Assembly (NCBI RefSeq): GCF_001514145.1
Contig: NZ_KQ948658.1
Coordinates: 123,687 to 187,686, forward strand
DNA from: Streptomyces canus
Lineage (GTDB): Bacteria; Actinomycetota; Actinomycetes; Streptomycetales; Streptomycetaceae
Reading direction: 5' to 3'
DNA: 64,000 bases
Shown here: one piece after another, positions 41,294 through 52,449 of the stretch
Layout of the letters: every line of letters begins with the position of its first letter
Position numbering within the stretch: the stretch's first letter is position 1
Translations under genes and position numbers: made by a program
Notes under the pieces: model-generated
Seen by the model: only the letters and a program-made list of their open reading frames with translations
What the model was told of the DNA's origin: nothing
Database searches by the model: none

Positions 41294-42124
41294 TCAAGAA
41301 TGATCGTTCAGGAGGTCGGCGTAGCCGCGGGCCTGTTCGGAGGCGTTGCGGTGCCAGTCGGACTGGGTGCGGTGCTCCTCGGCCAGGGAGGGCTCGGCGG
41401 TGACGAGCTGGTCGTAGACGGTGGCGATCTCCGCGTGCACGGCCGCGATGGCGAGCCGGTTGGCGCGGACGGCGTCCGCATGTCCGCGGTGGGCGTCGAG
41501 GGCGAGGGGATCGTCACCGATGGGCGCGTTGGCGGGGCCGTGCTCGTGCAGCGCGCTGTACGCCTCGTTGAGCTTCGTGGCGCGTGCGTCCAGTTTCGTG
41601 CGCCGGGTGTGCAGGGCGGAACCGCGGACCCGCAGGCTGGCCTCGTAGGCGTGGGAGCCGGGAAAGCGGACGGCGTCCAGCCCTGAGGTGACCGCGTGCG
41701 GCCGGTCGGGACGCAGCCCGGCGTACCGGGCGTCGGCCTCGGCCGCCACCTCGAGTGTCTTCAGGTGCGGTGGCAGGGCACTACGGCCGATGGCCGCCCA
41801 GGCGTGCACATCGCCGTACCACCTCTCGTGGGCGGACTGCCGGGTGACGCCGGCCACCTCCCCGATCTCGGCCCAGGTGGTCCCACGCTCCCGCTCGGCG
41901 ACCACGGCCTCCCGCACCACGTCCTCCGTCCGGCACTGGAGCTTCAGCGCGGTACGCAGCAGATCCCCGGGCTCGGCCTCCGGGTCGACGGGCACGGCGT
42001 CGAGCACGGCGTCGGCGAGCTGGCGGAGCGTGAGCGCGAGGGCGACTCGGGACTCGTCGCGCGGCGAGAGGCGGTGGAGCTCGGGGGTGGCCGAGGGGGA
42101 AGAGAGGTCTGCGGCATCCGGCAT
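41294..42124 (-). CDS. Hypothetical protein with helix-turn-helix-like segment
   Basis: A 276-residue soluble protein from ATG 42124. Residues about 70-100 (REAVVAERERGTTWAEIGEV then AGVTRQSAHERW) resemble the recognition helix region found in many Streptomyces helix-turn-helix proteins. A long Ala/Arg-rich, helical C-terminal half follows (SALHTRRTKLDARATKLNEA, HAEIATVYDQLVTA), possibly coiled coil. It may be a DNA-binding regulator, but the effector and target are unknown. Divergent from ettA with a 252-bp intergenic region. Confidence 0.75.
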   Translation of the reverse strand: MPDAADLSSPSATPELHRLSPRDESRVALALTLRQLADAVLDAVPVDPEAEPGDLLRTALKLQCRTEDVVREAVVAERERGTTWAEIGEVAGVTRQSAHERWYGDVHAWAAIGRSALPPHLKTLEVAAEADARYAGLRPDRPHAVTSGLDAVRFPGSHAYEASLRVRGSALHTRRTKLDARATKLNEAYSALHEHGPANAPIGDDPLALDAHRGHADAVRANRLAIAAVHAEIATVYDQLVTAEPSLAEEHRTQSDWHRNASEQARGYADLLNDHS

Positions 42125-42376
42125 GGCGTCAGGCTATCCCTGACAACTGTCCAGGTCACGGGTACTCGAGTTCCGCGCCTTCGCTCGGTTCGATCTCGCA
42201 TACCGGAGAGAGGGGTCACTCGGCGACAACCGACAGTGACAGTCGAGCTACCGCCGCCAGCAGCGAACCCCCAGGTCACAGCCCCCCGACCAAACGGGTT
42301 ACCACCCAAGGGTGGACCTCAGGCAAGATGGGGTGTATCTGCCCACTCCAGATCTCAAGTTGCCGGACGGTTTCTC

Positions 42377-44041
<1,665 letters not shown>

Positions 44042-44043
44042 TC

Positions 44044-44457
44044 TTGCGGCACATCTACCGCTGCCCGCTGCGCTGGGCGGACATGGACGCGTACGGCCAC
44101 GTCAACAACGTGGTCTTCCTCCGCTACCTGGAGGAAGCCCGTATCGACTTCCTGTTCCGCCCGGAGAAGGACTTCAAGCAGGGGTCCGTGGTGGCACGCC
44201 ATGAGATCGACTACAAGCGGCAGCTGGTCCACCGGCACGCGCCCGTGGACATCGAACTGTGGATCACCGAGATCCGGGCGGCGTCCTTCACCATCGCCTA
44301 CGAGGTCAAGGACGGCGACGACGTCTACGTCCGGGCCTCGACGGTGATAGTGCCGTTCGACTTCGAGGCCCAGCGGCCGCGCCGGATCACGGCGGAGGAA
44401 CGGGAGTTCCTCGAGGAGTACCGGGACGACGACGAGGAGGAGGCCGTCGCCGCATGA
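44044..44457 (+). CDS. Acyl-CoA thioesterase (hot-dog fold)
   Basis: A 137-residue protein from TTG 44044, two bases after the ettA stop. It starts LRHIYRCPLRWADMDAYGHV, followed by NNVVFLRYLEEARIDFLF. This is the 4HBT hot-dog active-site region with catalytic Asp in WADMDAYGHVNN. VVARHEIDYKRQLVHRH and the middle sheet are also typical. It should hydrolyse an acyl-CoA; chain length cannot be told. A Glu/Asp-rich tail ends the protein. Its stop overlaps the next gene's start (ATGA). Confidence 0.88.
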   Translation: MRHIYRCPLRWADMDAYGHVNNVVFLRYLEEARIDFLFRPEKDFKQGSVVARHEIDYKRQLVHRHAPVDIELWITEIRAASFTIAYEVKDGDDVYVRASTVIVPFDFEAQRPRRITAEEREFLEEYRDDDEEEAVAA

Positions 44458-45122
44458 CGGTGCTCCACCTCGCCGACGAGGGGGAGGCCGCGGACCTCGC
44501 CGCCTTCCTCTCCCGGCTGCTCCACTACGACCGCTCGGCCGCGGTCCGGCTCCAGGGGGCCGGGACCGCGCTCGCCGTCTTCGGGCGCCCGCCGTCCTTC
44601 GAGGTGCTGGCGATCCGGGCGGTCCGGCTGGCCAAGCCGTACGAGAACGGACTCGACGTCACGCTCGACGTGACCGTGTCCGCCGGCGAGCTCCTCGAGT
44701 CCGTCGACGAGGGCGCGGGCACGGCTGTCGTGCCGCAGGCGGTGACCGGCCCGCCGTGGGCCGGAGTACTGCCACCGCGGGGCGGGTGGCAGGCGGTGGC
44801 CGGGTTGCCGGGACCGGAGGCGCTGCGGGCTCTCGTCCACGCCGGGGTCGCCGAATTCCGGTCCCGTACCGAGGAGTTGGGTCCCGAGGCGCGTACCCGG
44901 GCCGAACTCGACCGGATCGGGCGGGAGATCTGGTCCCGCACCGTGGCGGAGACGCGGCTTCCCGTACGGGCCGTGCACGCCGCCCAGTCACTGGGGTTCC
45001 TGCGCTCCGGTAGGGAGTTGGCGCTCTTCTCGTCGGGGGCGTGGCTGCGGCTTCGTACGCCTTTCGGCTCGATCGCCGTACGGCAAGGGGGACTTGGGAC
45101 CCTCGGCGTCAGCGTGCGCTGA
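44454..45122 (+). CDS. Conserved hypothetical protein coupled to the thioesterase
   Basis: A 222-residue soluble protein from ATG 44454 (ATGA overlap). Features include AFLSRLLHYDRSAAVRLQGA, FEVLAIRAVRLAKP, LDVTLDVTVSAGELL, GPPWAGVLPPRGGWQAVAGL and a C-terminal LGFLRSGRELALFSSGAWLR. This arrangement after ettA and a thioesterase is common in Streptomyces, but no function has been assigned that I know of. No membrane or metal-binding motif is visible. Confidence 0.8.
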   Translation: MTVLHLADEGEAADLAAFLSRLLHYDRSAAVRLQGAGTALAVFGRPPSFEVLAIRAVRLAKPYENGLDVTLDVTVSAGELLESVDEGAGTAVVPQAVTGPPWAGVLPPRGGWQAVAGLPGPEALRALVHAGVAEFRSRTEELGPEARTRAELDRIGREIWSRTVAETRLPVRAVHAAQSLGFLRSGRELALFSSGAWLRLRTPFGSIAVRQGGLGTLGVSVR

Positions 45123-45133
45123 TCGGCCGGTCG

Positions 45134-46090
45134 TCAGTCCCGGTCGCTGTCGTCCGGCCATACGCCGATGTGGTCCGGTTCCAGTTCCAGCGCTACCCGG
45201 TCGCGCATGCCCAATGCCTCGGTGTACTCCTTCGGGAGCTGGAGGCGGCCCGCGCGGTCCAGCATCGCGTACTCACGGGCGACCAGGGTCTCGTGGCCCG
45301 TCGTCGCGTCCACCTTGGTGCGGCGCAGGACCTCCGTGGACGTACGGCCGTCCCTGATGGCCACCGTCCGGCGGACCTCGCCGGCCACCGCCTGGTCGTG
45401 GGTGACGATGACGATCGTCGTGCCGAGCTGTTCGTTGGCGGTGCGGAACGCGGCGAAGATCTGTTCCGCGGTGTGGGAGTCGAGTTCGCCCGTCGGCTCG
45501 TCGGCGAGAAGGACCGCGGGGCTGTTGGCCAACGCCACCGCTATCGCCACGCGTTGCTGCTGGCCGCCGGACATCTGGTGGGGGCGGCGGTTGCGGCAGT
45601 CGGCCACCTCCAGCAACTCCAGGAGTTCCAGGGCGCGTTCGGTGTGGGCGCGGCGGGGCTTACCGGCGCCCGAGAGCTGCATGGGGAGGGTGATGTTCTG
45701 GGCAGCGGTGAGGTAGGGGAGAAGGTTGCGGGAGGTCTGCTGCCAGACGAAGCCGACCGTTGCGCGCCGGTAGGCCAGGCGGTCCTTCGCGGTCATGGTG
45801 AGGAGGTCGTGGCCCGCGACTCTGGCCGCGCCCGCGGTGGGGGTGTCCAGGCCGGCGAGGATGTTCATGAGGGTGGACTTGCCGCTGCCGGACGCGCCCA
45901 CGAGGGCGAGCAGTTCGCCCTCGCGGACGAGGAGGTCGAGGCCCTGGAGGGCCTGGACCTCCACGCCGTCCGTGGTGAAGATGCGGACGAGTCGGTCGCA
46001 GGTGATCAGGGCGTCGTGGCCGTAGGCGGGGCGGTTGCGGGCCTGGGTCGCCTGGTGGGCGAGGTCGGTGAGGGTGGGGTTCGTGGTCAT
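45134..46090 (-). CDS. ABC transporter ATP-binding protein with AbrB-like C-terminal tail
   Basis: A 318-residue protein. ATG 46090 lies behind GGAGAAGG. MacB/LolD-type ATPase: VGASGSGKSTLMNILAGLDT (Walker A), Q-loop FVWQQTSRNL, QMSGGQQQRVAIAVALANSP (signature) and VLLADEPTGELDS (Walker B). After the ATPase core, residues about 270-312 (YAMLDRAGRLQLPKEYTEAL, GMRDRVALELEPDHIGVWP) resemble an AbrB/MazE swapped-hairpin domain, unusual on an ATPase. It powers the two large FtsX-like permeases upstream. The short ORF at 46087-46284 overlaps its start (ATGA). Confidence 0.88.
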   Translation of the reverse strand: MTTNPTLTDLAHQATQARNRPAYGHDALITCDRLVRIFTTDGVEVQALQGLDLLVREGELLALVGASGSGKSTLMNILAGLDTPTAGAARVAGHDLLTMTAKDRLAYRRATVGFVWQQTSRNLLPYLTAAQNITLPMQLSGAGKPRRAHTERALELLELLEVADCRNRRPHQMSGGQQQRVAIAVALANSPAVLLADEPTGELDSHTAEQIFAAFRTANEQLGTTIVIVTHDQAVAGEVRRTVAIRDGRTSTEVLRRTKVDATTGHETLVAREYAMLDRAGRLQLPKEYTEALGMRDRVALELEPDHIGVWPDDSDRD

Positions 46091-46284
46091 CGGCCTTCTC
46101 CTGGACTGCGGTCCGGCGTGCGGGCTGGTCGACGGCGGGGTTCGCGCGCCGCCGGTCGGGTGACGACCCGGCGGTTTGCACCGGCCCCGGCCGCCCGACG
46201 GCGCAGCGCTGCGCCGCGCTCCGCGGGTCGGGAGCGTTTCCGGCGGCACGACCGCCCGCCGCCGGGTGCGACGAAGTCGTTCAT
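46087..46284 (-). CDS. Small Arg/Pro-rich protein translationally coupled on both sides
   Basis: A 65-codon ORF. Its ATG (46284) overlaps the permease stop as ATGA, and its TGA overlaps the ATPase start as ATGA. Such exact coupling at both ends argues for a real, cotranslated gene. The product begins MNDFVAPGGGRSCRRKRSRP and is strongly basic (Arg-rich) throughout, with no membrane segment or known domain. It may be a small accessory protein of the exporter, or merely a ribosome relay between the two genes. Confidence 0.55.
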   Translation of the reverse strand: MNDFVAPGGGRSCRRKRSRPAERGAALRRRAAGAGANRRVVTRPAAREPRRRPARTPDRSPGEGR

Positions 46285-49067
46285 CTCGCGTCCCCCGCCC
46301 TGAGCTCCTGCACCGAGCCCCGTCTCCCCGACCACCACGCCTGCCCGACCCCCGTTCCCACCGCCAGCAGCAGCACAGCCACCGCCGGTATCACCAGGGA
46401 CAGGGCGTCCGTGCGCAACTCCGCTCCCGTCGAGGAGGTGTCGGCCGAGGGGAGGGCGATGGCCGTCAGGTCGATCCCCGGGGACAGGAGGTGGATCGTG
46501 GCCCAGCCCGTGAGGGTGCCTCCGACAGCGGCCAGGACGGCCTGGGGCAGGGATTCGAGGATCAGGAGGCGGCGGCCCGCGGCCCGGGTCAGGCCCATCG
46601 TGCGGAGGCGGGCCAGGAGGGCCGTACGGTCCGGGGACGTGCGCAGGAGGGACAGGAAGAGGGCCAGGACCGCGTATCCCGTGCCTGCCGCCACCGCCGT
46701 CGCGTAGACGCCTTCCGCGCCGGTCTGGAGGGGGGAGTCGACGTAACTTCTGCGTTCCTCGGACCTCAGGTGCACGGACGCCGCCTTCGGGGCGGCCTTC
46801 CGGATCGCGGCCCCGTCCAGAGACGTCCCCGACAGCAGCACCGTCGTCGGCCTCGCCGCCGCCGGGCTCAACGCCTCGCGGTCCACGACCAGGAAGTCCG
46901 ACCCCAGCACCGCGGGCGTGCGGTCGAGGACGGTGGTGATGTGGACGGTGAGCGTGCTGCCGTCCGGGAGGAGGACCGGGAAGGGGCGGGTGCCGTACAT
47001 CCGGGCGGTGGCCGTGGAGGCCAGGGCCGGGGCCGCTTCCCCGGCGGTCCCTTCTCGCAGCCCGGCGGCTTCGAAGGCGCCCATGCCCGTCCGGGACGAC
47101 AGCGCCGCGTAGTCCGCGGGGTCCACCCCGACCAGCGGTACCGACAGTGCTCCGTTCTCCGGTTTCGCCTCGGAGGTGACGCTCACCGCCGACAGCCCGC
47201 TCACCCCCGGCTGACGGCGCAGCCGGTCCGGCAGCCCGGACGGGAGCGGTGCCCCCGTGTCCACGCGCGCGTCGGCGCCGACCGCGAGGAGGGCCGCGTG
47301 GTCGCGGGCCTCCTGTACGCCCGCGAGGACCGAGCCGCCGAAGGCCGCCGTGGTCAGGGCGGTCAGCAGGGCCAGCAGGGGCAGCACCGCCGAGGCCGAG
47401 GTGCGGCCCGCCCGGGCCAGGGACAGGTGGGTCACCGCGCCCCGCAGGCGGGCGGCAGGACGGGCCAGACCCCGCAGCGGGAGCGGGTACAGACGGACCA
47501 GGACCAGGGCGGCGACCACTCCCACCAGCACGGGTGCCAGCGAGACCAGGTCGTCGGCGGAGCCCGAGGTGCCGCGGCGACGCAGCGACTCCACCGCTCC
47601 CGCCGCCAGCACCAGCAGCGTCAGCTCGGCGACCGTACGGCGCCGGGACGGTCGTACGGACGAGATGTCCTCGCGGTCGCTGTGGACGCGGACCACACGG
47701 TGGACGGCCGCCGCGCGGAGGGGGAGGGCCACGCAGGTGACGGCGGTGACCGCGACCGCGGCCCAGACGGCGTGGCCGACGCGGCCGCCGGGGACCGCGA
47801 GCAGCGCGGCGGCCAGGCCCAGGGCGCCCGCCGGGACGGCCACGACCGTCGTCTCGGCGAAGAGGCGGGTCGTGAGACCCCGCAGGGAGGCGCCGCGGGC
47901 CCGCAGCAGGGCGAATTCGCTGCGGCGGCGGTCGGCGGTGAGGCCCGCCGCCATCAGGAGGACGACGGCGGCGACTGTGCCGGTGCCGAACGCGGCGACG
48001 GCGACGAGGGGAGCGACGTCCTCACGGAGCCGGTCGTAGGCGATGAGGACGTCGTCGAGGTCGGTGGTGACCTCGGTGCTGCCGTACAACTCCGAGAACT
48101 CGGTCGACGGGCCGTCGATCTCCCGGCGTACCTCCCGCAGCGCCGGACCGGCCTCCAGGGAGGCGATCGCGGACCGCAGGGCCGGCACGTCGCGGGCCCG
48201 CAGGGTCTGCACCTCCGGGGCCAACTGCCAGTAGCGTTCCGGTTTTCCGGAACCGGCGAGCAGGGCGGGGGCGGCCTTCGGGGCGAGCAGCAGGGTGCCG
48301 ACCCAGTACATGTCGACGGACGGCGCGGGTTCCCGGATCAGGGCCGGGGTGCGCAGGATGGTTTTCGTGGACCAGTAGGCGCCCTGGGGGACACGTGGAG
48401 TGACGATGCCTGTGACCCGGACGGTGAAGCTGCCGGCGTGGATCACCGAACCGACCTTGATGTGCAGGGCCTTGGCCGTCTCGGTGGTGACCGCTGCCTC
48501 CAACCCGCTGGTCTCGGAGGTCACTTGGTCGTCGGCGCGTGGCAACCGTCCCTTGGCGACGGAGGCGTGACCGGCGAGGCCCGCCTGCGCGACCAGTGTC
48601 ACCCGAGCGGGCTTGCCGGTCGGCCTCGGCAGCCACGGGTCCGGTACAGAGATGTCCTGGGTGGTGCGCACGCCGTACGTCGACTGGTCCCGGTCGAGGA
48701 CGAGCGGGGGCGGGACCTGGGCGCGGACCTCGGTGTACTGCCCGGCCAGCGCGTCCGGGCGCAGGGTGTTCTCGCGCATGCGGGTCGACTCCATCGGCGA
48801 GGGTGGCGGGGCGTACACCTCGATGCCGATCCGGTCGGGGCGGGCCTGTTCGGCGGCCCGGCGCAGCCCGGTGTCCTCGTAGCGGTCGACTGCGCGGGGG
48901 AACGCGGCCGTGAGGCACGCCGTCAGCGCGACCAGCAGTGCGAGCGCGCACGCGGCGCCGGGCGCGGTCCGCAGCCGGGTACGGACCCAGGGGGCGGTCA
49001 CCCTGGCAGCGGCCCGTGGCTCCGTCCTCCCGGGGCCCTCCGGCTCACCCGTCCTGAAGAACCTCAT
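46281..49067 (-). CDS. FtsX-like ABC transporter permease (2)
   Basis: A 928-residue membrane protein from ATG 49067, one base after the first permease gene. An N-terminal helix (APGAACALALLVALTACLTA) leads into a large extracytoplasmic domain. A first FtsX block (VAAFGTGTVAAVVLLMAAGL, RRSEFALLRARGASLRGLTT) and a second near the C-terminus (LRTMGLTRAAGRRLLILESL) each come with membrane helices. It belongs to the MacB/FtsX mechanotransmission superfamily and probably works as a heterodimer with the 1074-residue permease. Exported substrate unknown. Confidence 0.88.
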   Translation of the reverse strand: MRFFRTGEPEGPGRTEPRAAARVTAPWVRTRLRTAPGAACALALLVALTACLTAAFPRAVDRYEDTGLRRAAEQARPDRIGIEVYAPPPSPMESTRMRENTLRPDALAGQYTEVRAQVPPPLVLDRDQSTYGVRTTQDISVPDPWLPRPTGKPARVTLVAQAGLAGHASVAKGRLPRADDQVTSETSGLEAAVTTETAKALHIKVGSVIHAGSFTVRVTGIVTPRVPQGAYWSTKTILRTPALIREPAPSVDMYWVGTLLLAPKAAPALLAGSGKPERYWQLAPEVQTLRARDVPALRSAIASLEAGPALREVRREIDGPSTEFSELYGSTEVTTDLDDVLIAYDRLREDVAPLVAVAAFGTGTVAAVVLLMAAGLTADRRRSEFALLRARGASLRGLTTRLFAETTVVAVPAGALGLAAALLAVPGGRVGHAVWAAVAVTAVTCVALPLRAAAVHRVVRVHSDREDISSVRPSRRRTVAELTLLVLAAGAVESLRRRGTSGSADDLVSLAPVLVGVVAALVLVRLYPLPLRGLARPAARLRGAVTHLSLARAGRTSASAVLPLLALLTALTTAAFGGSVLAGVQEARDHAALLAVGADARVDTGAPLPSGLPDRLRRQPGVSGLSAVSVTSEAKPENGALSVPLVGVDPADYAALSSRTGMGAFEAAGLREGTAGEAAPALASTATARMYGTRPFPVLLPDGSTLTVHITTVLDRTPAVLGSDFLVVDREALSPAAARPTTVLLSGTSLDGAAIRKAAPKAASVHLRSEERRSYVDSPLQTGAEGVYATAVAAGTGYAVLALFLSLLRTSPDRTALLARLRTMGLTRAAGRRLLILESLPQAVLAAVGGTLTGWATIHLLSPGIDLTAIALPSADTSSTGAELRTDALSLVIPAVAVLLLAVGTGVGQAWWSGRRGSVQELRAGDAR

Positions 49068-49068
49068 C

Positions 49069-52000
49069 TCACTCGACCCCCTCGCGCAGCGCCCGCGCCG
49101 GATCCGCCCGCCGCAGCGCCAGCGCTGCCGTCACCAGGAGCGGGGCGAGCGCCACCGCGCCCAGGAGTACGGCCACCCGCGTGAGCGGGAGCTGGACCAG
49201 GACCGTGGGTACCGGCCGGGCCGCCTCGTCCGTGAGCACGATGAGCGGGACCACCGCCCGGGTCAACACCGTGCCCAGCAGGGAGCCCACCAGCAGCGCC
49301 AGCGCCACCAGGACGCCCTGTTCCAGGGCGACCGCCCGGGCCAGCCGCCGGCGCGGGGCCCCCAGGGCGCGCAGTATGGCGAACTCGGCGCCCCGCTCCC
49401 GCAGCGAGCCCGCCGCGCTCACCGCGAACCCGACCGCGGCCAGCGCCGCAGCCACGCCGGCCGCCGCCGTGAACGCGGCCTCGGGGCCCGCGCCGAACGG
49501 GTCGTCGCGCAGCTGCCCGGCGACCTCGTCCCGCACCACGATCTGCGCGGGGTCCAGGTCGGGCCGGGCCCGCAGCGCCGCGGTGACCCGGTCCGTGGCG
49601 CCCCGTCCGGTCGTGAGCCACCACTCGGTCGGCTCCACGCTCCGGCCGTCCTGCTCCTGCAACACCCGGTTCACGGTCCGCAGATCGACCAGCAGGGCCC
49701 CGCCGTTCTCCGCGGCCGTCGGCAACTCCCTTACGGTGCGCACGATGTGCACCGACACGGTCTCGCCGCCCAACGGCACGTCCAGGTTCTCCCCGACCGA
49801 GGCGCCCGCCGAGGTCAGGAAGCGCTCGGTCGCGACAGCCGTGATGTCGGCCGCCTTCGGCTGCGGAGCCTTCATCCGGACGGTGAGCACCCCTACGCTC
49901 CAGGTGTCATCGAGCGGGATGAACCCGGTGCCGTAGTCCACCGACATCCTCCCGGATCCCGAACTCAGGTGTGGCGGGGCGGGTTTGTTTGTGTCATCGG
50001 GAGTCGAAGTCACCCCTTCGCTCCGTGAGGTGACCTTCCAGGACGTGGGCAACGGCAGTCGGCGCACCGCCCCGTCGGTGCTCTTCGCCGTCAACTCGCT
50101 CACGGTGAAGCGGTGTTGTTCGGAGTCTCCGCTGGGGACGGGCACGGCCAGCTCCAGGTCGGTCAGGGTCAGTGGGACCCCGGGCACGTAGACGTCCAGC
50201 GGGTGGGACCGTCCGTCGGCGGGGAGCTGGCCGGCCGGGACCCGGTAGGGAGTGCCGTAGCGGTCCTCCAGGGTGATGGTGGCCTGCACCGTCGTGCTCG
50301 GGGAGGGACCGCGCAGGGCCGCCGTCAGCCGCAGCCGGGCCGTGTCCGCGGGCACCTTCACACCCGCGACCGAGCCCTTGGGCCCGAGCCCCTGGAGGAA
50401 CGGTCCTGAGTGCAGGTCGGGGCGGATCAGCATCGAGGCGCGTGAGGTGTCCAGCGCCAGCACCGTCGCCACCCGGCTGCCGGACAGCGGCAGTTCGGAC
50501 CGGGCTGCGGGCGCGGTCCGCCGTACCCCCGGGACGGCCGCGAACTCCTCGGTGCGGCCGAGCCCCGCGTCGCCGGAGGCCAGGACCCGCACCGGCGCCC
50601 CGGCCCGGAAGTCCGCCTGGTCGGACTGCGAACGGTCCCAGGAGGCGCCCTGTCCGATGGCCAGCATGCCCAGTGCCATGGCGAGGACCAGCAGCAGCAC
50701 CGGGCCCGCCCCGCGCATCGGCCGGCGGGCGATCTGCCAGCCCGCCAGGGCCGCGGTCAGGCCGCGCCCGCCGGTCGCCCGGCGTTCGGCGAGCTCGGCC
50801 AGGGGCGGCAGCAGCCGCAGCGTCAGGACGGTCCCGGCCAGCAGCGCGAGCGCGGGCGCCGCCACCAGCAGCGGGTCCACGCCGAGCACACCGGCCCGGT
50901 CGTCGGTCACGGCACCGGAGGTCTGGTGGCTGAGCTGGAAGTACGCCACCCCGGCCACGGCCAGCAGCCCGAGGTCCGCCCCCGCGCGCACCGCACCCGG
51001 CAGCGCCCGGGCCCGGCCGCGCGCGAAGGAGGAGGTCAGCGCGGGCAGGGTCACCGCGAGCGCACACCCGAGCGCCACCGCCGCCGCCACCAGCCACACC
51101 CCGGCCCGGCCGCCCGACGGCACCTCCAGGTGCAGCCCGATCCGGGCCAACGGGCCCCGCCCGGCCAGCGTCCGGGTCAGCGGGCCCGCCAGCAGCGGCG
51201 CGCACAGCAGCGCGGGCACCGCGAGCAGCGCCGCCTCCAGGGCGGCGAGGCCCGCGATCCGGCCGCGGGAGGCGCCGCGTGCCATCAGCAGCCGGCTCTC
51301 GCCGGTGCGCTCACTGCTCAGCAGTCCGGCCACCAGCAGCAGGGCGCAGCCCGCGAGGAGCACCAGTTGCAGGGCGACGATCAGCAGGGTCGAGCGGGAG
51401 ACGAGCAGCGAGCGGTCGGTGCGGTCGAGGACCTCGGGCAGCGAGGTCGACGCAGTGGTGGCGCCGCCGAGGGAGGACTCCTTGCGCAGCGCCGCGTTCC
51501 CCGCGACGGCCGTCTCCCGCAGCGCGTCCGAGCGCGCGGTCGTCACCGCCGCGAAGTCGGCCGACGCCAGCCAGCCCGACGCCCCGACGCTCACCGTCCC
51601 GTCGGCCAGCACGCCGGGATCGGCGAGGAGGGGACCGTACGTCGTGAAGTCGAGCTTGTTGATGCCCCGCCCGTGCAGATCGTCGAGGAGCCAGTACGGG
51701 TCGTCCGCGCGGACGGGCCGGTACAGGCCGGTCACCGTCACCCGCACCGCCGGGCCGCGCAGCCGGTCGGTGAGGGTGAAGCGGGCGCCGGGGCCGAGTT
51801 CGAGGGCGCGGGCGGCGGCCTGCGGGAGCGCCACCTCGACCCGCCCGTCGGCCCGCCCCGGCAGCCGCCCCTCGACCAGCCGCAGCCGGCTGCGGTCCAG
51901 TGCCGCGAAGTGGGTCAGATCCGGGTCCCCGGACCGGTCCTGCTCGGGCTGCAGCGCCCGCGGCAGGGCGTACGGACCCGAGCGCAGAAACGTCCGCACG

Positions 52001-52293
52001 GTCACCGGCAGCCCGTCGAACGTCTGCCGCGCCACGTCGCGTACGGCGGTGTCGGCGGCCGTACGACGGTCCTCGGGTACGTCGGCCTTGACGACCAGCG
52101 CGGTGTCGGCGGCGTTGCGCGGGTCCTGGAGGGCGTGGCGCAGGGCCGCGTCACTGATCGCGCCGGAGTAGGCGGTGAGGGTCGCGAGGACCGCGGTGGT
52201 GAGCAGGACCGTGAGCAAGGCGGCGGCGAGCAGCAGCCGGTGCGCCCGCGCACGCAGGAACACAAAACGTGCGATTCCCCCGAACCCCGTCAC
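49069..52293 (-). CDS. FtsX-like ABC transporter permease (1)
   Basis: A 1074-residue membrane protein from GTG 52293. The N-terminal helix is HRLLLAAALLTVLLTTAVLA. A large outer domain, a central FtsX block with LLSSERTGESRLLMARGASR, further helices and a C-terminal FtsX block (SLRERGAEFAILRALGAPRR) follow. It heads the exporter operon: permease 1, permease 2, small basic ORF, ATPase. Two unequal permeases and one ATPase are typical of actinobacterial FtsX exporters of unknown cargo, and some in the family act in envelope stress or lipoprotein release. Confidence 0.88.
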   Translation of the reverse strand: MTGFGGIARFVFLRARAHRLLLAAALLTVLLTTAVLATLTAYSGAISDAALRHALQDPRNAADTALVVKADVPEDRRTAADTAVRDVARQTFDGLPVTVRTFLRSGPYALPRALQPEQDRSGDPDLTHFAALDRSRLRLVEGRLPGRADGRVEVALPQAAARALELGPGARFTLTDRLRGPAVRVTVTGLYRPVRADDPYWLLDDLHGRGINKLDFTTYGPLLADPGVLADGTVSVGASGWLASADFAAVTTARSDALRETAVAGNAALRKESSLGGATTASTSLPEVLDRTDRSLLVSRSTLLIVALQLVLLAGCALLLVAGLLSSERTGESRLLMARGASRGRIAGLAALEAALLAVPALLCAPLLAGPLTRTLAGRGPLARIGLHLEVPSGGRAGVWLVAAAVALGCALAVTLPALTSSFARGRARALPGAVRAGADLGLLAVAGVAYFQLSHQTSGAVTDDRAGVLGVDPLLVAAPALALLAGTVLTLRLLPPLAELAERRATGGRGLTAALAGWQIARRPMRGAGPVLLLVLAMALGMLAIGQGASWDRSQSDQADFRAGAPVRVLASGDAGLGRTEEFAAVPGVRRTAPAARSELPLSGSRVATVLALDTSRASMLIRPDLHSGPFLQGLGPKGSVAGVKVPADTARLRLTAALRGPSPSTTVQATITLEDRYGTPYRVPAGQLPADGRSHPLDVYVPGVPLTLTDLELAVPVPSGDSEQHRFTVSELTAKSTDGAVRRLPLPTSWKVTSRSEGVTSTPDDTNKPAPPHLSSGSGRMSVDYGTGFIPLDDTWSVGVLTVRMKAPQPKAADITAVATERFLTSAGASVGENLDVPLGGETVSVHIVRTVRELPTAAENGGALLVDLRTVNRVLQEQDGRSVEPTEWWLTTGRGATDRVTAALRARPDLDPAQIVVRDEVAGQLRDDPFGAGPEAAFTAAAGVAAALAAVGFAVSAAGSLRERGAEFAILRALGAPRRRLARAVALEQGVLVALALLVGSLLGTVLTRAVVPLIVLTDEAARPVPTVLVQLPLTRVAVLLGAVALAPLLVTAALALRRADPARALREGVE

Positions 52294-52449
52294 CCGGCCC
52301 CCCGCCGTGTTGTGCAGATCTCCGGGCGAGGATGTCAGAGGTGGTGGTCAGGGGTAAGCGCTTGTAGCGCGGACTTGACCGGATTGTGACCGGAATCCGG
52401 TCATGGTCAACCGGAGAGCGACCGGAATCCGGCACTCAGTGAGTCGTGA

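Noticed and set aside
46176..49184. 1002-codon plus-strand frame
   Set aside because: It lies opposite the FtsX-like permease, which has clear membrane and FtsX features. The translation is Arg/Gly-rich noise.
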